Counted from the stretch's first letter, positions 26,942 through 36,695 are shown. The stretch is 64,000 nucleotides of DNA from Brenneria izadpanahii (GCF_017569925.1 NZ_CP050854.1:5266698-5330697); one strand, 5' to 3'. A program made the numbers and translations. Notes: generated from the sequence alone by a model not told the origin.

Positions 26942-27856
26942 GTGAAACTCTTCGATGCCGAAGCTACGGCCAAACTACTTCCTTACGATCGTCTGGTTGA
27001 CGCACTGGACCTGATGACGCAACAAGCCCTGAACGGGCAGGCGCAAGCGCCGGTGCGCCAGAGCGTGCCCGCCCAGGACGGCGGCGTACTGCTGATGATG
27101 CCGGCCTCCGATGCCCAACATCTGTGCGTAAAACTGCTTACCGTACACGCGGGCAATCCGAATCGCGGCTTGCCGGCGATTCAGGGCGAACTGGTGCTGA
27201 TGCGCGCCGATACCGGCGAGCGTCTGCTGTCGCTGGATGCGCCGACGGTAACCGCGCGTCGCACGGCGGCGCTCTCGCTGCTGGGGGCGCGCAAGCTGGC
27301 TCACCCGGATGCCGATACCCTGCTGCTGATTGGCTCCGGCGTACAGGCCAAAGAGCATATTCAGGCTTTTGCCCGGCAGTGGCCGCTACGCCGGGTACGT
27401 ATTTTGTCCAAGCGTCTGCCGCGCGCTCAGGCTCTGGCGGACTATGTGCGTGAGCATCTGGGGCTGGATGCGGAAGCCATCGAGGCGGTGGATGAACGTG
27501 AAGCGCAGGCCGGACTGATCGTTTCGGCGACCACCAGCCGTACGCCGGTGCTTTCGGTTCCGGTGCCGGATGACAGCACCATTATCGCTGTCGGCGCTTA
27601 TCAGCCGGAGATGGCGGAGATCGCGCCGGCGGTGGTGCATCGCTGCGACCTGTTCGTCGATACGCTGGAAGGCGCACGGGAAGAGGCGGGCGATCTGATG
27701 CAGGCCGGCGTCGAGTGGATCCGCGTCGGGGAGATCGGCGGTATCGTCAGCCCGCGTCCTCGTCAGGGGCGTCCGGTAATGTTTAAAACCGTTGGCACCG
27801 CGTTATGGGATCTGGCCGCCGCGAAGCTGGCGGCGGAGATGGCCGGCTTAAGCTGA
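26942..27856 (+). CDS. Ornithine cyclodeaminase / mu-crystallin family reductase
   Basis: 304 aa. The N-terminal substrate domain has RQSVPAQDGGVLLMMPASD and the conserved lysine in HLCVKLLTVHAGN near residue 64. The Rossmann part shows LLIGSGVQAKEH near residue 128, and LIVSATTSRTPVLS follows. GAYQPEMAEI and DTLEGAREEAGDL are typical of the family. Members include ornithine cyclodeaminase, alanine dehydrogenase-like enzymes and delta1-pyrroline-2-carboxylate or delta1-piperideine-2-carboxylate reductases; the last group fits best by length, but this is not decisive. AGGAGT precedes the GTG-adjacent ATG. It pairs with the upstream membrane protein. Confidence 0.85.
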   Translation: MKLFDAEATAKLLPYDRLVDALDLMTQQALNGQAQAPVRQSVPAQDGGVLLMMPASDAQHLCVKLLTVHAGNPNRGLPAIQGELVLMRADTGERLLSLDAPTVTARRTAALSLLGARKLAHPDADTLLLIGSGVQAKEHIQAFARQWPLRRVRILSKRLPRAQALADYVREHLGLDAEAIEAVDEREAQAGLIVSATTSRTPVLSVPVPDDSTIIAVGAYQPEMAEIAPAVVHRCDLFVDTLEGAREEAGDLMQAGVEWIRVGEIGGIVSPRPRQGRPVMFKTVGTALWDLAAAKLAAEMAGLS

Positions 27857-27944
27857 TTTCTTTGTGGCGTTATTGCGCATGACGCATGGCGAACATTTCG
27901 TTCGGATCGATGTTAAATCCGGCGGACGAAAGGAGAGCGGGCAT

Positions 27945-27975
27945 AAAAAAGGGCTCGCCGGTTGCGGCAAGCCCT
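27945..27975 (-). terminator. Rho-independent terminator of the fumarase operon
   Basis: On the minus strand a stem of GGGCTTGCCG, loop CAAC, CGGCGAGCCC (one mismatch) is followed by six T residues. It begins about 20 bases after the fumarase stop codon. Confidence 0.85.
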
Positions 27976-27994
27976 CGCGCGGTTGATTGCGCGG

Positions 27995-29641
27995 TTATTT
28001 CATGCAGCTAGCGCACGACTTCTGCTGAATCTGTTGGAAGAAATCATTGCCTTTATCATCCACCAGAATAAACGCCGGGAAGTTTTCCACTTCAATTTTC
28101 CAGATGGCTTCCATGCCCAGTTCCGGATATTCCACGCATTCCAGGCTCTTGATGCTCTGCTGAGCCAATACCGCGGCCGGGCCGCCGATACTGCCCAGAT
28201 AGAATCCGCCGTGTTTGTGGCAGGCGTCCGTCACCTGCTGGCTGCGGTTGCCTTTGGCCAGCATAATCATGCTGCCGCCGTGGGATTGCAGCAGATCGAC
28301 ATAGGAGTCCATGCGTCCCGCGGTGGTTGGGCCCAGTGAACCGGAAGCATACCCCGCCGGCGTTTTGGCCGGACCTGCGTAGTAGATCGGGTGATCCTTA
28401 ACGTACTGCGGCAGACCTTCGCCATTATCGATACGCTCTTTCAACTTCGCATGGGCGATATCGCGGCCCACGATAATGGTTCCGGTCAGGGATAGGCGGG
28501 TGGATACCGGGTATTGGGAAAGCTGGGCGAGAATTTCCTTCATCGGGCGGTTCAGGTCGATATGCACCACTTCGCCTTCGCCCTGCTGACGCAGGGATTC
28601 TGGAATATAGCGCGCCGGATTGTGCTCCAGCTTTTCAATCCAGATGCCTTCGCGGTTGATTTTGGCTTTGATGTTGCGATCCGCGGAGCAGGATACGCCC
28701 ATGCCGACCGGGCAGGATGCCCCGTGGCGCGGCAGGCGAATCACCCGGATATCGTGAGCGAAATATTTACCGCCGAACTGCGCGCCCAGCCCCAGGTTCT
28801 GCGCTTCGGTCATCAGTTCCCGCTCCAACTCCACGTCCCGGAATGCCCGGCCGTGTTCGTTCCCTTCGGTCGGCAGGCCGTCGTAGTATTTGGTTGACGC
28901 CAGTTTTACCGTCTTCAGGGTGCTTTCCGCCGAGGTGCCGCCAATCACAAAGGCGATATGGTACGGCGGGCAGGCTGCCGTACCCAGGGTGCGCATTTTT
29001 TCCACCAGGAAGTTTTTCAGCTTACCGGGATTAAGCAGCGCCTTGGTTTCCTGATAGAGATAGGTTTTGTTGGCGGAACCGCCGCCTTTGGCCACGCACA
29101 GGAATTTATATTCATCGCCGTCCACGCTGTAGAGATCGATTTGCGCAGGCAGATTGGTGCCGGTATTCACCTCTTTGTACATATCCAGCGCGACATTCTG
29201 GGAGTAGCGCAGGTTGTCTTCGGTATAGGTGTTGTACACGCCGCGCGTCAGCGCCGCTTCATCGCCGCCGCCGGTCCAGACGCGCTGGCCTTTTTTCCCC
29301 ATGATAATGGCGGTGCCGGTATCCTGGCAGGTCGGCAGCACGCCTTTGGCGGCGATTTCCGAGTTTCTCAGAAACTGCAACGCAACATACTTGTCGTTTT
29401 CGCTGGCTTCGGGATCGTGCAGGATAGAGGCAACCTGTTGTTGGTGGGCCGGGCGCAGCATAAACGCGGCATCGTGAAAGGCCTGTTGGGCCAGCAGCGT
29501 CAAGGCTTCGGGGGCAACTTTAAGTATTGATTGTCCTTCAAACTCGCTCTCGGAGACATATTCGCTGCTTAGCAGGTAATACTCCGTTTCATCTTTGGCG
29601 AGGGGGAAAGGCTCCTGATAATGGAAAGGTTTGTTCGACAT
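27995..29641 (-). CDS. fumA: Class I fumarate hydratase (FumA/FumB type)
   Basis: Oxygen-sensitive 4Fe-4S fumarase of 548 aa that interconverts malate and fumarate in the cytoplasm. The three cluster cysteines are present: C105 in LPTCQDTG, one near residue 224 in ACPPYHIA, and one near 318 in GVSCSAD. The beta-domain motif [11 protein letters not shown] is near residue 447. Length and both domains match E. coli FumA/FumB. It is downstream of a dicarboxylate transporter on the same strand and near a fumarate reductase, which favours an anaerobic FumB-like role (malate to fumarate). Symbol fumA versus fumB cannot be settled from sequence here. Confidence 0.94.
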   Translation of the reverse strand: MSNKPFHYQEPFPLAKDETEYYLLSSEYVSESEFEGQSILKVAPEALTLLAQQAFHDAAFMLRPAHQQQVASILHDPEASENDKYVALQFLRNSEIAAKGVLPTCQDTGTAIIMGKKGQRVWTGGGDEAALTRGVYNTYTEDNLRYSQNVALDMYKEVNTGTNLPAQIDLYSVDGDEYKFLCVAKGGGSANKTYLYQETKALLNPGKLKNFLVEKMRTLGTAACPPYHIAFVIGGTSAESTLKTVKLASTKYYDGLPTEGNEHGRAFRDVELERELMTEAQNLGLGAQFGGKYFAHDIRVIRLPRHGASCPVGMGVSCSADRNIKAKINREGIWIEKLEHNPARYIPESLRQQGEGEVVHIDLNRPMKEILAQLSQYPVSTRLSLTGTIIVGRDIAHAKLKERIDNGEGLPQYVKDHPIYYAGPAKTPAGYASGSLGPTTAGRMDSYVDLLQSHGGSMIMLAKGNRSQQVTDACHKHGGFYLGSIGGPAAVLAQQSIKSLECVEYPELGMEAIWKIEVENFPAFILVDDKGNDFFQQIQQKSCASCMK

Positions 29642-29723
29642 TTTTTCTCACTTAATAATTTATCGCCGCTGTTAGTGGGTATCAGCAAAAAATATTATTG
29701 CGGCATCTTGTTCGGTACGACAT

Positions 29724-29753
29724 TTGCCGGCCCGGCGAAACGGGGGCCGGCAA
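29724..29753 (-). other. Stable hairpin between transporter and fumarase genes
   Basis: TTGCCGGCCC, a 10-base loop, GGGCCGGCAA: a perfect 10-bp stem just 3' of the transporter stop on the minus strand. No T-run follows, so read-through into the fumarase gene is expected. It may stabilise the upstream message. Confidence 0.6.
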
Positions 29754-29760
29754 CCTGTTA

Positions 29761-31275
29761 TCAAAACATCATCGACATCCACGGATAACCGATAACCAGC
29801 AAGGCGACCAGGAAGATTGCGCCGAAAATGGTGCCCAGACGCCAATAGTCCGCCGTCGGCAGGTAACCGCTGCCGTAGTAAATCGGGCTTGGACCGGTAC
29901 CGTAAGGCGTGATAATCCCCATGATACCCAACGACGTTACCATCAATAGGCAGAATACCTGCATGTTCATGCCCGGGATGGTGGAGGCGATGGTCAGCAT
30001 GGCGGGCAACAGCGCGGTGGTATGCGCGGTGGTGCTGGCGAACAGGTAGTGCAATAGGTAAAAAGCGACCAACAGTACGATGGACGCCATGCCGGGGGAG
30101 ATGCCGCCCAGCAGCAGGCCGCCTTCTTTACCCAGCCAGCCGATAAACCCGGTGGCGGACAAACCATCGGCCAGCGCCACCAGCGTGCCGAACCAAACGA
30201 AGGTATTCCACGCGGCCTTGTTGCCGGTAATATCGCCCCATTCCAGTACGCCGGTCCACAACATCAGGCTGATCACCAGCAGGGCGGCCAGCGCCGGTTC
30301 AATCCAGTTGGCGGCGAAAATCCACATCACCAGCGCACAGCAGACGAACACCAGCAGGAGAATTTCATTACGAGACAGTTTGCCGAGTTTTTCCAGTTCC
30401 TGGCTGGCCCAACGCGGCACTTCATCGTTGAATTTCACTTCAGGCGGATAAAGCCAGTAAGCCAGTAACGGCATAGCCAGGATCAGCAGGATGCCCAGCG
30501 GCAGGAAGGCGATAAACCAGGTTCCCCAAGAAATGCTGATGCCCACCGTGCTTTTGACCAGCGCCAGCGCCAACAGGTTCGGCGCGAGCGCCGACAAGAA
30601 CATGGAACTGGTGATGCAGGCGGCGGTAATCGCCACCCACATCAGGTAGGAACCGATCTTGCGGGAACTGGGATCATTGGGCTTGGAGCCGTACAACGGC
30701 GGCAGGTTGGCGATAATCGGGTAAATCGTACCGCCGCTGCGCGCGGTGTTAGAGGGGGTGAACGGCGCCAGCAGCAAGTCGGCGAAGGTGATGGCATAGC
30801 CCAGCGTCAGGCTGCGGCGGCCGAGGTATTTCACCAGAATCAGCGCCAGACGACGGCCAAACTGGGTTTTATCGTAGCCTGCGGCGAACATGAAGGCGCC
30901 AAAGATCAGCCAAACGGTTGAGTTACCGAACCCGCTTACCGCCCACTTAAAAGATTGCCCGGCGAGTTTGAAGCCGGGATCGGCCAATTGCTCCGGACTG
31001 AATAGCAACCACTGGCTGCCCAGGGCGATGATCACCAATCCGGTCAGACCAATGACGGCGCCCGGCAATGGCTCGAAGATTAAGCCGACGATTACGCCGA
31101 CAAAGATGGCGAAGAAGTGCCATGAATAGGGTTGCAATCCATCGGGTACGGGAGTTAGCAGCAGTAAAACTGTAATCGCCACCGTCGCCAATATATATTT
31201 TAGATTGCTTTTCTGTTTTCCACATGAGGCTTTTTTAGCCATTTGTGAAGTATCGCTTTTTGCTATTACGTTCAT
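29761..31275 (-). CDS. DASS-family (SLC13) dicarboxylate transporter, CitT/TtdT type
   Basis: 504-aa inner-membrane anion transporter. Family signatures include TPSNTARSGGTIYPI near residue 175, ALAPNLLALALV near residue 225, a C-terminal TAHTTALLPAML and ITPYGTGPSPIYYGSGYL near residue 460. Enterobacterial CitT and TtdT exchange citrate or tartrate for succinate. Next to fumarase and a fumarate reductase, an exchanger that takes up malate, fumarate or tartrate and expels succinate is the natural reading. The substrate is not proved. A hydrophilic tail of about 25 residues precedes the first membrane segment. A perfect FNR site lies about 205-215 bases upstream. Confidence 0.9.
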   Translation of the reverse strand: MNVIAKSDTSQMAKKASCGKQKSNLKYILATVAITVLLLLTPVPDGLQPYSWHFFAIFVGVIVGLIFEPLPGAVIGLTGLVIIALGSQWLLFSPEQLADPGFKLAGQSFKWAVSGFGNSTVWLIFGAFMFAAGYDKTQFGRRLALILVKYLGRRSLTLGYAITFADLLLAPFTPSNTARSGGTIYPIIANLPPLYGSKPNDPSSRKIGSYLMWVAITAACITSSMFLSALAPNLLALALVKSTVGISISWGTWFIAFLPLGILLILAMPLLAYWLYPPEVKFNDEVPRWASQELEKLGKLSRNEILLLVFVCCALVMWIFAANWIEPALAALLVISLMLWTGVLEWGDITGNKAAWNTFVWFGTLVALADGLSATGFIGWLGKEGGLLLGGISPGMASIVLLVAFYLLHYLFASTTAHTTALLPAMLTIASTIPGMNMQVFCLLMVTSLGIMGIITPYGTGPSPIYYGSGYLPTADYWRLGTIFGAIFLVALLVIGYPWMSMMF

Positions 31276-31968
31276 TTCGTTTGTCTATTAAGTAGTTAAG
31301 AATCTTTTTCTTACATTTCTTACGGGTAAATAATTCTGCTTTATTTAGTTTTTTAAATTTATATGGTTATTTAACGATGACATTTTGAGTGTTTTATTAT
31401 CGCCATCTATCGCAGGTAAATTATACAATCCGCAGAGTGAGAATGATTTATATAATGCGTTTTTCGTATTTGTTGCCGTTGATCTTGATCAATAAACCAC
31501 AGTGATACATCGCTTTTTGAAAGTTAAAAATTCATATTTCAGTATTTTATTTTTTATCGTATTTATTCGTTTTTTTATTTCTCAGATGTTGTTTATACGT
31601 AAGGAAATATTTCATTAGATTTCTTATGGGTATTGTCAACATAACCTTTCCACCTGTGTTGATTTTTCAACCTCAGTATCGGCGCGGCTTGTAGGGCTAT
31701 TGGTGGGTGAGATTTTAATTATTTTTTATCTTGGTAAATAAAAAGTTATTTTAATTTAACACAATGTGATCTTTTCTTTTTAAAAGTAATGATGTTTGGA
31801 TAAAACGAGTAATTTGATACTTGGCAAATAGTTAAATAAGTAAAATTAATGATTTTTAAACTAAATATAAAGTTATATTAATAGCATGACATCGGCTATG
31901 AATTAAAACCAATAAATAATAAACCGATAACGGATTCAGAGAATATTTATAATTTGGAGTTGATTATT
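31276..31968. promoter_or_regulatory. AT-rich divergent control region of the fumarate module
   Basis: About 690 bases with no gene, between the leftward transporter-fumarase operon and the rightward reductase-ApbE operon. It is very AT-rich. Besides the FNR palindrome at 31479, a TATAAA/TATATA box on the minus strand at about 31447-31454 is placed as the -10 of a promoter activated from that site. The reductase gene has GGAG at 31956-31959. An imperfect FNR-like sequence TTGATACTTGGCAA occurs at about 31814. Confidence 0.6.
31479..31492. promoter_or_regulatory. FNR-binding site (perfect palindrome)
   Basis: TTGAT-CTTG-ATCAA matches the FNR consensus TTGAT-N4-ATCAA with no mismatch. The centre lies about 42-44 bases upstream of the inferred start of a leftward transcript with a TATAAA/TATATA -10, the usual class II activator position. 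Anaerobic activation of the transporter-fumarase operon is predicted; an effect on the rightward reductase gene is possible. Confidence 0.82.
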
Positions 31969-34746
31969 ATGAACAGTAACGATCGCATACTGAGTCCATT
32001 TACTTTGCCAAATGGCACCCAGGTAAAAAACCGCCTTCTGATGGCGCCGATGACAACCTGCACCGGTTTTTATGACGGCTCCGTCACCAGTGAATTAGTG
32101 GAATATTATCGGGCTCGCGCCGGTAATATCGGTACTGTTATTGTTGAATGCTGTTTTATTGATGATAAAGGCCTGGCATTTCCTGGGGCCATTGGCATTG
32201 ATAATGACAATAAAATCTCTGGTCTGGCAAAAGTCGCCGATGCCATTAAATCCAAAGGTTCAAAAGCGATTTTGCAGATCTATCACGGCGGCAGAATGGT
32301 GGAGCCTAAACTGATCGGCGGCCAGTCTCCCGTCGGGCCGAGCGCCGTCGCCGCGCCCCGTGACGGCGCGCCGACGCCGACGGCTTTAACCGCCGATGAA
32401 GTGGAAGGCATGATCGCTAAATTTGGCGAGGGCGTGCGCCGCGCCATTGAGGCCGGATTCGACGGCGTGGAAATCCACGGCGCCAACACTTATCTGATCC
32501 AGCAATTCTACTCGCCGAACTCCAACCAGCGCGACGATGAGTGGGGCGGCAGCCGTGACAACCGGGCTAAATTCCCGCTCGCGGTGCTGGACGTCACCCA
32601 CAAAATGGCGCGCAAATATGCGGATTCTTCTTTCATCATCGGCTATCGCTTCTCGCCGGAAGAAATTGAAGAGCCCGGCATTCGCTTTGACGACACCATG
32701 TATCTGCTGGAAAAACTGGCCGAACGCGGGCTGGATTATCTGCATTTCTCCATGGGTTATACCCTGCGTCCGTCGATCGTCGATACCGCCGATCCCACGC
32801 CATTGATCGATAAGTACATCGCCATGCGTTCCGAAACGCTGGCGAAAGTCCCTGTCATGGGCGTTGGCGGCGTGGTTAACAAAGAAGATATCGAACTGGC
32901 GCTGGAACACGGTTACGACATGGTCGCCGTTGGGAAAGCCTGTATCGCGTATCCGGATTGGTTCGACCGCATCGCCAAGGATGAAAGAATCGATCTGTTT
33001 ATCGACAATACCAAGCGTGAAGATCTGATCATTCCGGAACCGCTGTGGCGCTTCTCGCTGGTTGACGCGATGATCCGCGATATGAGCCTGTCGTCGAAAA
33101 AATTCAAGCCCGGCGTATTCCAGGAAAAGGCGCAGGATGACGCCAATGAACTGGTCATCAACGTCAGTCTCGAAACCGATCGCATTGCCGATATAGAGCT
33201 GGACGCCAGCTCCAATCTGGATGTCTCCTTCGCGACCAGCTTTGAGGTTATTCGCTCGCGTATTCTGGACGCCAACAGCCCGCATGTGGATGCGGTCACC
33301 GGCGCCACGACGCAAAGCGAAGCGGTGAAAAAGGCCGTTTCCAAAGCGTTGGCGAAATCCTGCAAGGCGCAGATTCTGGAGGAAGGCGGTAACCCGGCCA
33401 CGCCGCAAAGCTACGATGTGGTGGTTGTGGGCAGCGGCGGCGCCGGTCTGGCGGCGGCGATTCAGGCCAGCGATGAAGGCGCCAGCGTTCTGATCATTGA
33501 GCAAATGCCGACGATTGGCGGCAACACCATCAAGGCTTCCGTTGGTATGAACGCGGCGGAAACCCGTTTCCAGAAAATAAAGGGCATTGTCGACAGCAAA
33601 GAGCTGTTCTATCAGGAAAGCATGAAGGGCGGTAAAAACAAAAATAACCCGGAACTGCTGAGATGCTTTGTTGAAAATGCGCCGTTAGCGGTGGAATGGC
33701 TGGCCGATCACGGTATTGAGCTGAACGATATCACCATTACCGGCGGAATGAGTATCGACCGTACTCACCGGCCGGCGGATCGCTCCGCCGTCGGCGGTTT
33801 CTTGATTAGCGGACTGACGAAGAACATCAATAAACGCAATATCGATGTGATGCTGGATACCTCCGTAACTGAAATCATCTATGAGGGCGGCGCGGTAACC
33901 GGCGTGAAAGCCGTCAATGACGAGGGTGAAACGCTGACTATCCTGACGAGAAGCATCGTCGTCGCCAGCGGCGGATTCAGCGCCAACCGGGATATGGTTG
34001 TACAGTATCGCCCGGATCTGGATGGGTTCGTCACCACCAACCATAAAGGCGCCACCGGCGGCGGTATCGCCATTCTGGAGAAAATTGGCGCGGGTACGGT
34101 TGATATGGGCGAAATCCAGATTCACCCGACGGTGGAACAGACCACGTCTTATCTGGTTTCCGAATCAATCCGCGGCGGCGGCGCGATTCTGGTGAATCAG
34201 GAGGGCAAACGCTTCTTCAACGAAATGGAAACCCGCGACAAGGTTTCGGCTCAGATCATCAACCTGCCGGAGAAATACGCTTACGTTGTCTTCGATGAGC
34301 AGATCAGAATGCAAAACAAGGCCGCGGATGAGTATATTGCTCGCGGGTTTGTTATCAGCGCCGATTCTCCGCGCGAACTGGCCAGCAAGTTGGATATGGA
34401 CTACCATGCGTTTTTGGCGACGCTGGAACGCTACAATGTGTTTGTTGAGAAACAGAACGATGAGGATTTCGGTCGTAAGACCGCCTTGCGTCAGCCTATC
34501 AACCAAGGTCCGTTCTACGCTATCCGCATCGCCCCTGGGGTTCACCACACCATGGGCGGGGTGACGATTAACACCGATGCCGCGGTGCTGGATTGCCAGG
34601 AAAGCGTTATTCCGGGCGCGTACGCCGCCGGTGAAGTTGTCGGCGGGATCCACGGCGGTAACCGTATTGGCGGTAATGCCGTTGCCGATATCATTATCTT
34701 CGGTATCCTGGCGGGCCGTAATGCCGCCGCCCACGCTTTGCGGTAA
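31969..34746 (+). CDS. Cytoplasmic NADH:fumarate reductase (OYE-FMN_bind-FAD_binding_2 fusion)
   Basis: 925 aa from the ATG at 31969, with GGAG at 31956-31959; no signal peptide. Domain order: an old-yellow-enzyme-like NADH dehydrogenase part (about 1-350; LSPFTLPNGTQVKNRLLMAPM, EIHGANTYLIQQF, GVGGVVNKEDIE); an FMN_bind domain with the flavinylation motif DAVTGAT ending at T447; and a flavocytochrome-type FAD domain from about 482 (VVVGSGGAGLAAA). The fumarate site is recognisable: IHPT with a glutamate 13 residues after the histidine (SESIRG), GRKTALR, HHTMGG and NRIGGNA. This architecture matches soluble NADH:fumarate reductases described in Klebsiella. A urocanate or other enoate substrate remains possible, but the residue usually Tyr in urocanate reductase appears to be Leu here. 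Confidence 0.9.
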   Translation: MNSNDRILSPFTLPNGTQVKNRLLMAPMTTCTGFYDGSVTSELVEYYRARAGNIGTVIVECCFIDDKGLAFPGAIGIDNDNKISGLAKVADAIKSKGSKAILQIYHGGRMVEPKLIGGQSPVGPSAVAAPRDGAPTPTALTADEVEGMIAKFGEGVRRAIEAGFDGVEIHGANTYLIQQFYSPNSNQRDDEWGGSRDNRAKFPLAVLDVTHKMARKYADSSFIIGYRFSPEEIEEPGIRFDDTMYLLEKLAERGLDYLHFSMGYTLRPSIVDTADPTPLIDKYIAMRSETLAKVPVMGVGGVVNKEDIELALEHGYDMVAVGKACIAYPDWFDRIAKDERIDLFIDNTKREDLIIPEPLWRFSLVDAMIRDMSLSSKKFKPGVFQEKAQDDANELVINVSLETDRIADIELDASSNLDVSFATSFEVIRSRILDANSPHVDAVTGATTQSEAVKKAVSKALAKSCKAQILEEGGNPATPQSYDVVVVGSGGAGLAAAIQASDEGASVLIIEQMPTIGGNTIKASVGMNAAETRFQKIKGIVDSKELFYQESMKGGKNKNNPELLRCFVENAPLAVEWLADHGIELNDITITGGMSIDRTHRPADRSAVGGFLISGLTKNINKRNIDVMLDTSVTEIIYEGGAVTGVKAVNDEGETLTILTRSIVVASGGFSANRDMVVQYRPDLDGFVTTNHKGATGGGIAILEKIGAGTVDMGEIQIHPTVEQTTSYLVSESIRGGGAILVNQEGKRFFNEMETRDKVSAQIINLPEKYAYVVFDEQIRMQNKAADEYIARGFVISADSPRELASKLDMDYHAFLATLERYNVFVEKQNDEDFGRKTALRQPINQGPFYAIRIAPGVHHTMGGVTINTDAAVLDCQESVIPGAYAAGEVVGGIHGGNRIGGNAVADIIIFGILAGRNAAAHALR

Positions 34747-34757
34747 CCGATACCCGT

Positions 34758-34790
34758 CTGAGCCCCTGGCGTTTGGCGTCCGGGGCTCAG
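34758..34790 (+). other. Hairpin between reductase and apbE genes
   Basis: CTGAGCCCC, a 15-base loop, GGGGCTCAG: a perfect 9-bp stem after the reductase stop, with no T-run. It probably reduces but does not abolish read-through into apbE, which would keep the modifying enzyme below its substrate. Confidence 0.6.
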
Positions 34791-34825
34791 GACCGATGAA
34801 TTCCATAATTTTCAGGTGACTCGCT

Positions 34826-35791
34826 ATGCCGTCGGACTCTCAGGTTTATGCTTATTCCGCTGTTTTGATGGGTTCCCCCATTCTTCTTAAGCTGTTTGAG
34901 CATGATGAGAGTCTGGCTTCACTGGTATTCAGGCTGATAAAACAGCAGGAGAACCGGTTAACCGTTAACCGGGCGCATTCCGAAGTGATGGATGTTAACC
35001 ATGCGGCGGGCGAACATCCGGTGGCGGTTAGCCCGTTGGTGTTTAATCTGATCAAGCGCGCCAAAGCGGTCAGCCTGTTGGACGATAGCTGTTTTAACTT
35101 CGCTATCGGCCCGCTGGTTAAACGCTGGAAGATCGGCTTCCACGGCGACAGCGTTCCCCCCGCCGATGAATTGCGGGCTTTGTTGGCGCTGACGGATCCC
35201 AGAGACGTGATCCTCAATGAACAGGATGGTTCGGTGTTCCTGAAAAAGGCCGGAATGGAGATCGATCTGGGGGCGATAGCCAAAGGATACATCGCCGATC
35301 TGGTCAGGGATTTTCTGCGCCAGCGGCAGATTCGCCATGGTTTGATCAATCTTGGCGGCAATGTACAAACGCTCGGCGTGCCGCAAAACAGCGGGTTGGA
35401 CTCCTGGACGGTCGGTCTGAAAAAGCCGTTTTCCAATCCTGAAGCGCTGATTGGCGTTATTAATGTAAAAAATAAGTCGGTCGTCACATCCGGTATTTAC
35501 GAACGTTACTTCGAGCTGGACGGCCGCTGCTATCACCACATCCTCGACCCGAAAACCGGCTACCCGCGGGATAACGAACTGCTAAGCATCACGATTATTT
35601 CCGACGACTCCATCGACGGCGATATCTATACCACGCTGCTCTACGGCATGGGCGTGGAAAACGGCCTCGCCTATCTGTCCGGGCTTCCTCATATTGAAGC
35701 CATCTTCGTCACCAGAGACCGGCAGGTCATTCTTTCTTCGCAGCGCCAGTTCGCCTTTACCTTATTGGATAACGGTTATCACATGGCGTAA
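34826..35791 (+). CDS. apbE: FAD:protein FMN transferase
   Basis: 321-aa flavinyltransferase that moves FMN from FAD onto the Thr/Ser of a D-x-x-(S/T)-G-A-(S/T) motif. Conserved blocks are EIDLGAIAKGYIAD near residue 148, NLGGNVQTLG, and the catalytic/metal segment TSGIYERYFELDGRCYHHILDPKTGYP near residue 230. There is no lipoprotein signal peptide, so unlike most ApbE proteins it is cytoplasmic, as needed to modify the cytoplasmic reductase encoded 80 bases upstream. The pair is almost certainly one functional unit. Confidence 0.93.
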   Translation: MPSDSQVYAYSAVLMGSPILLKLFEHDESLASLVFRLIKQQENRLTVNRAHSEVMDVNHAAGEHPVAVSPLVFNLIKRAKAVSLLDDSCFNFAIGPLVKRWKIGFHGDSVPPADELRALLALTDPRDVILNEQDGSVFLKKAGMEIDLGAIAKGYIADLVRDFLRQRQIRHGLINLGGNVQTLGVPQNSGLDSWTVGLKKPFSNPEALIGVINVKNKSVVTSGIYERYFELDGRCYHHILDPKTGYPRDNELLSITIISDDSIDGDIYTTLLYGMGVENGLAYLSGLPHIEAIFVTRDRQVILSSQRQFAFTLLDNGYHMA

Positions 35792-35838
35792 TCGTCCGGC
35801 CGCGGGCTGATATTCCGCCGCCTGCCGCCGCTAGTCCG

Positions 35839-36010
35839 TCATCCCTGTGATGATGGGACTTTCCCCGCTTTTCCCAGTTGATAGAAATCGACGGCTTCAT
35901 CGTATTCGCGCTTTCCCGTATTCATCAGGGCGCTGCGAATGAACTGGAAGCCGTTTTTTATCAATACCTGACCAGAAGCAGGATTTCGCTGGAGATGACT
36001 ACCGCCGATT
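35839..36010 (-). pseudogene. C-terminal fragment of a GNAT acetyltransferase
   Basis: Read leftward, a frame gives NPASGQVLIKNGF, then ALMNTGKREYDEAVDFYQL, and a stop at 35839. This is the usual C-terminal end of a GNAT N-acetyltransferase, including the acetyl-CoA-side N-x-x-S-x-x-x-L-x-K-x-GF pattern. The upstream part that should hold the core of the fold is missing, so it is a truncated remnant. Confidence 0.6.
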
Positions 36011-36665
36011 GCTGATAGATTTAATGGCGCAAATCATGTTTTCCAGGCTTAGGGGGCCTAAACCGGCAGTTCCTCAAGATAACGTTTTAGCGCCGCCTCG
36101 GCAACGAGGAAAGGCATTATCGATGGTGATGGGCGGGATTACCGTCGCGACCATCATTGGCGTACCGCTGGGAATCTGGCTGGGCCACTATGGCGGCTTT
36201 CGTCTGGCGTTTGGTTTTGTCGCCGTTTTGGGGCTAGTGGCGATAATGGGGTTGGCGCTCTGGCTTCCGGCCTTGCGCATGCCTTCCGCTATTGATTTTA
36301 AGGAAAGAATACAATCCCTGCTTATTCCCGGCGTACCGGGGATATTGGCGGTGACGGCCTTGGCTATGACCGCCGGTTTCACGGTTTACATCTATATGGG
36401 GCCGCAGCTTGCCAGCACTCTGCATGCCGATGAGAACACATTGGGCATGGTGCTGATGGTATTCGGCATCGCCGGGACGCCGGGTAATATGCTAAGCGGC
36501 TGGCTGTTTGCCGCGAATCGATTGTGCGAAATGACGCACGCCCCGTTCGAAGTCAGCCCGCTTATCGTATACGGCGTCTTCCATTATCATTTTATACGGA
36601 TACCGAGCCTAACTTTCGCCTACGAGCTGAAAAGCGCGGTCATCGGCTCCTGGCGTTCTCCATAG
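36009..36665 (+). pseudogene. Internal fragment of an MFS transporter
   Basis: The frame from about 36063 to 36510 encodes RGKALSMVMGGITVATIIGVPLG, a long-loop region and ALAMTAGFTVYIYMGPQLAST, then VFGIAGTPGNMLSGWL. These are middle segments (about TM4 to TM8) of an AraJ/YdhP-like drug or sugar-efflux MFS protein. The first three membrane segments and the last four are absent, and the flanking translated residues do not fit the family. With the GNAT fragment it marks a junction of rearranged DNA. A functional product is unlikely. Confidence 0.7.
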
Positions 36666-36695
36666 GTCCGTTTTATCTTCGACAAAGGAGCAATT

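Noticed and set aside
32386..33504. 372-codon open frame antisense to the fumarate reductase gene
   Set aside because: The sense frame has OYE, FMN_bind and FAD motifs throughout; the antisense translation has no recognisable pattern.
36009..36665. Functional MFS transporter gene
   Set aside because: Only about the middle third of the family fold is present and the flanking translated sequence is unrelated.
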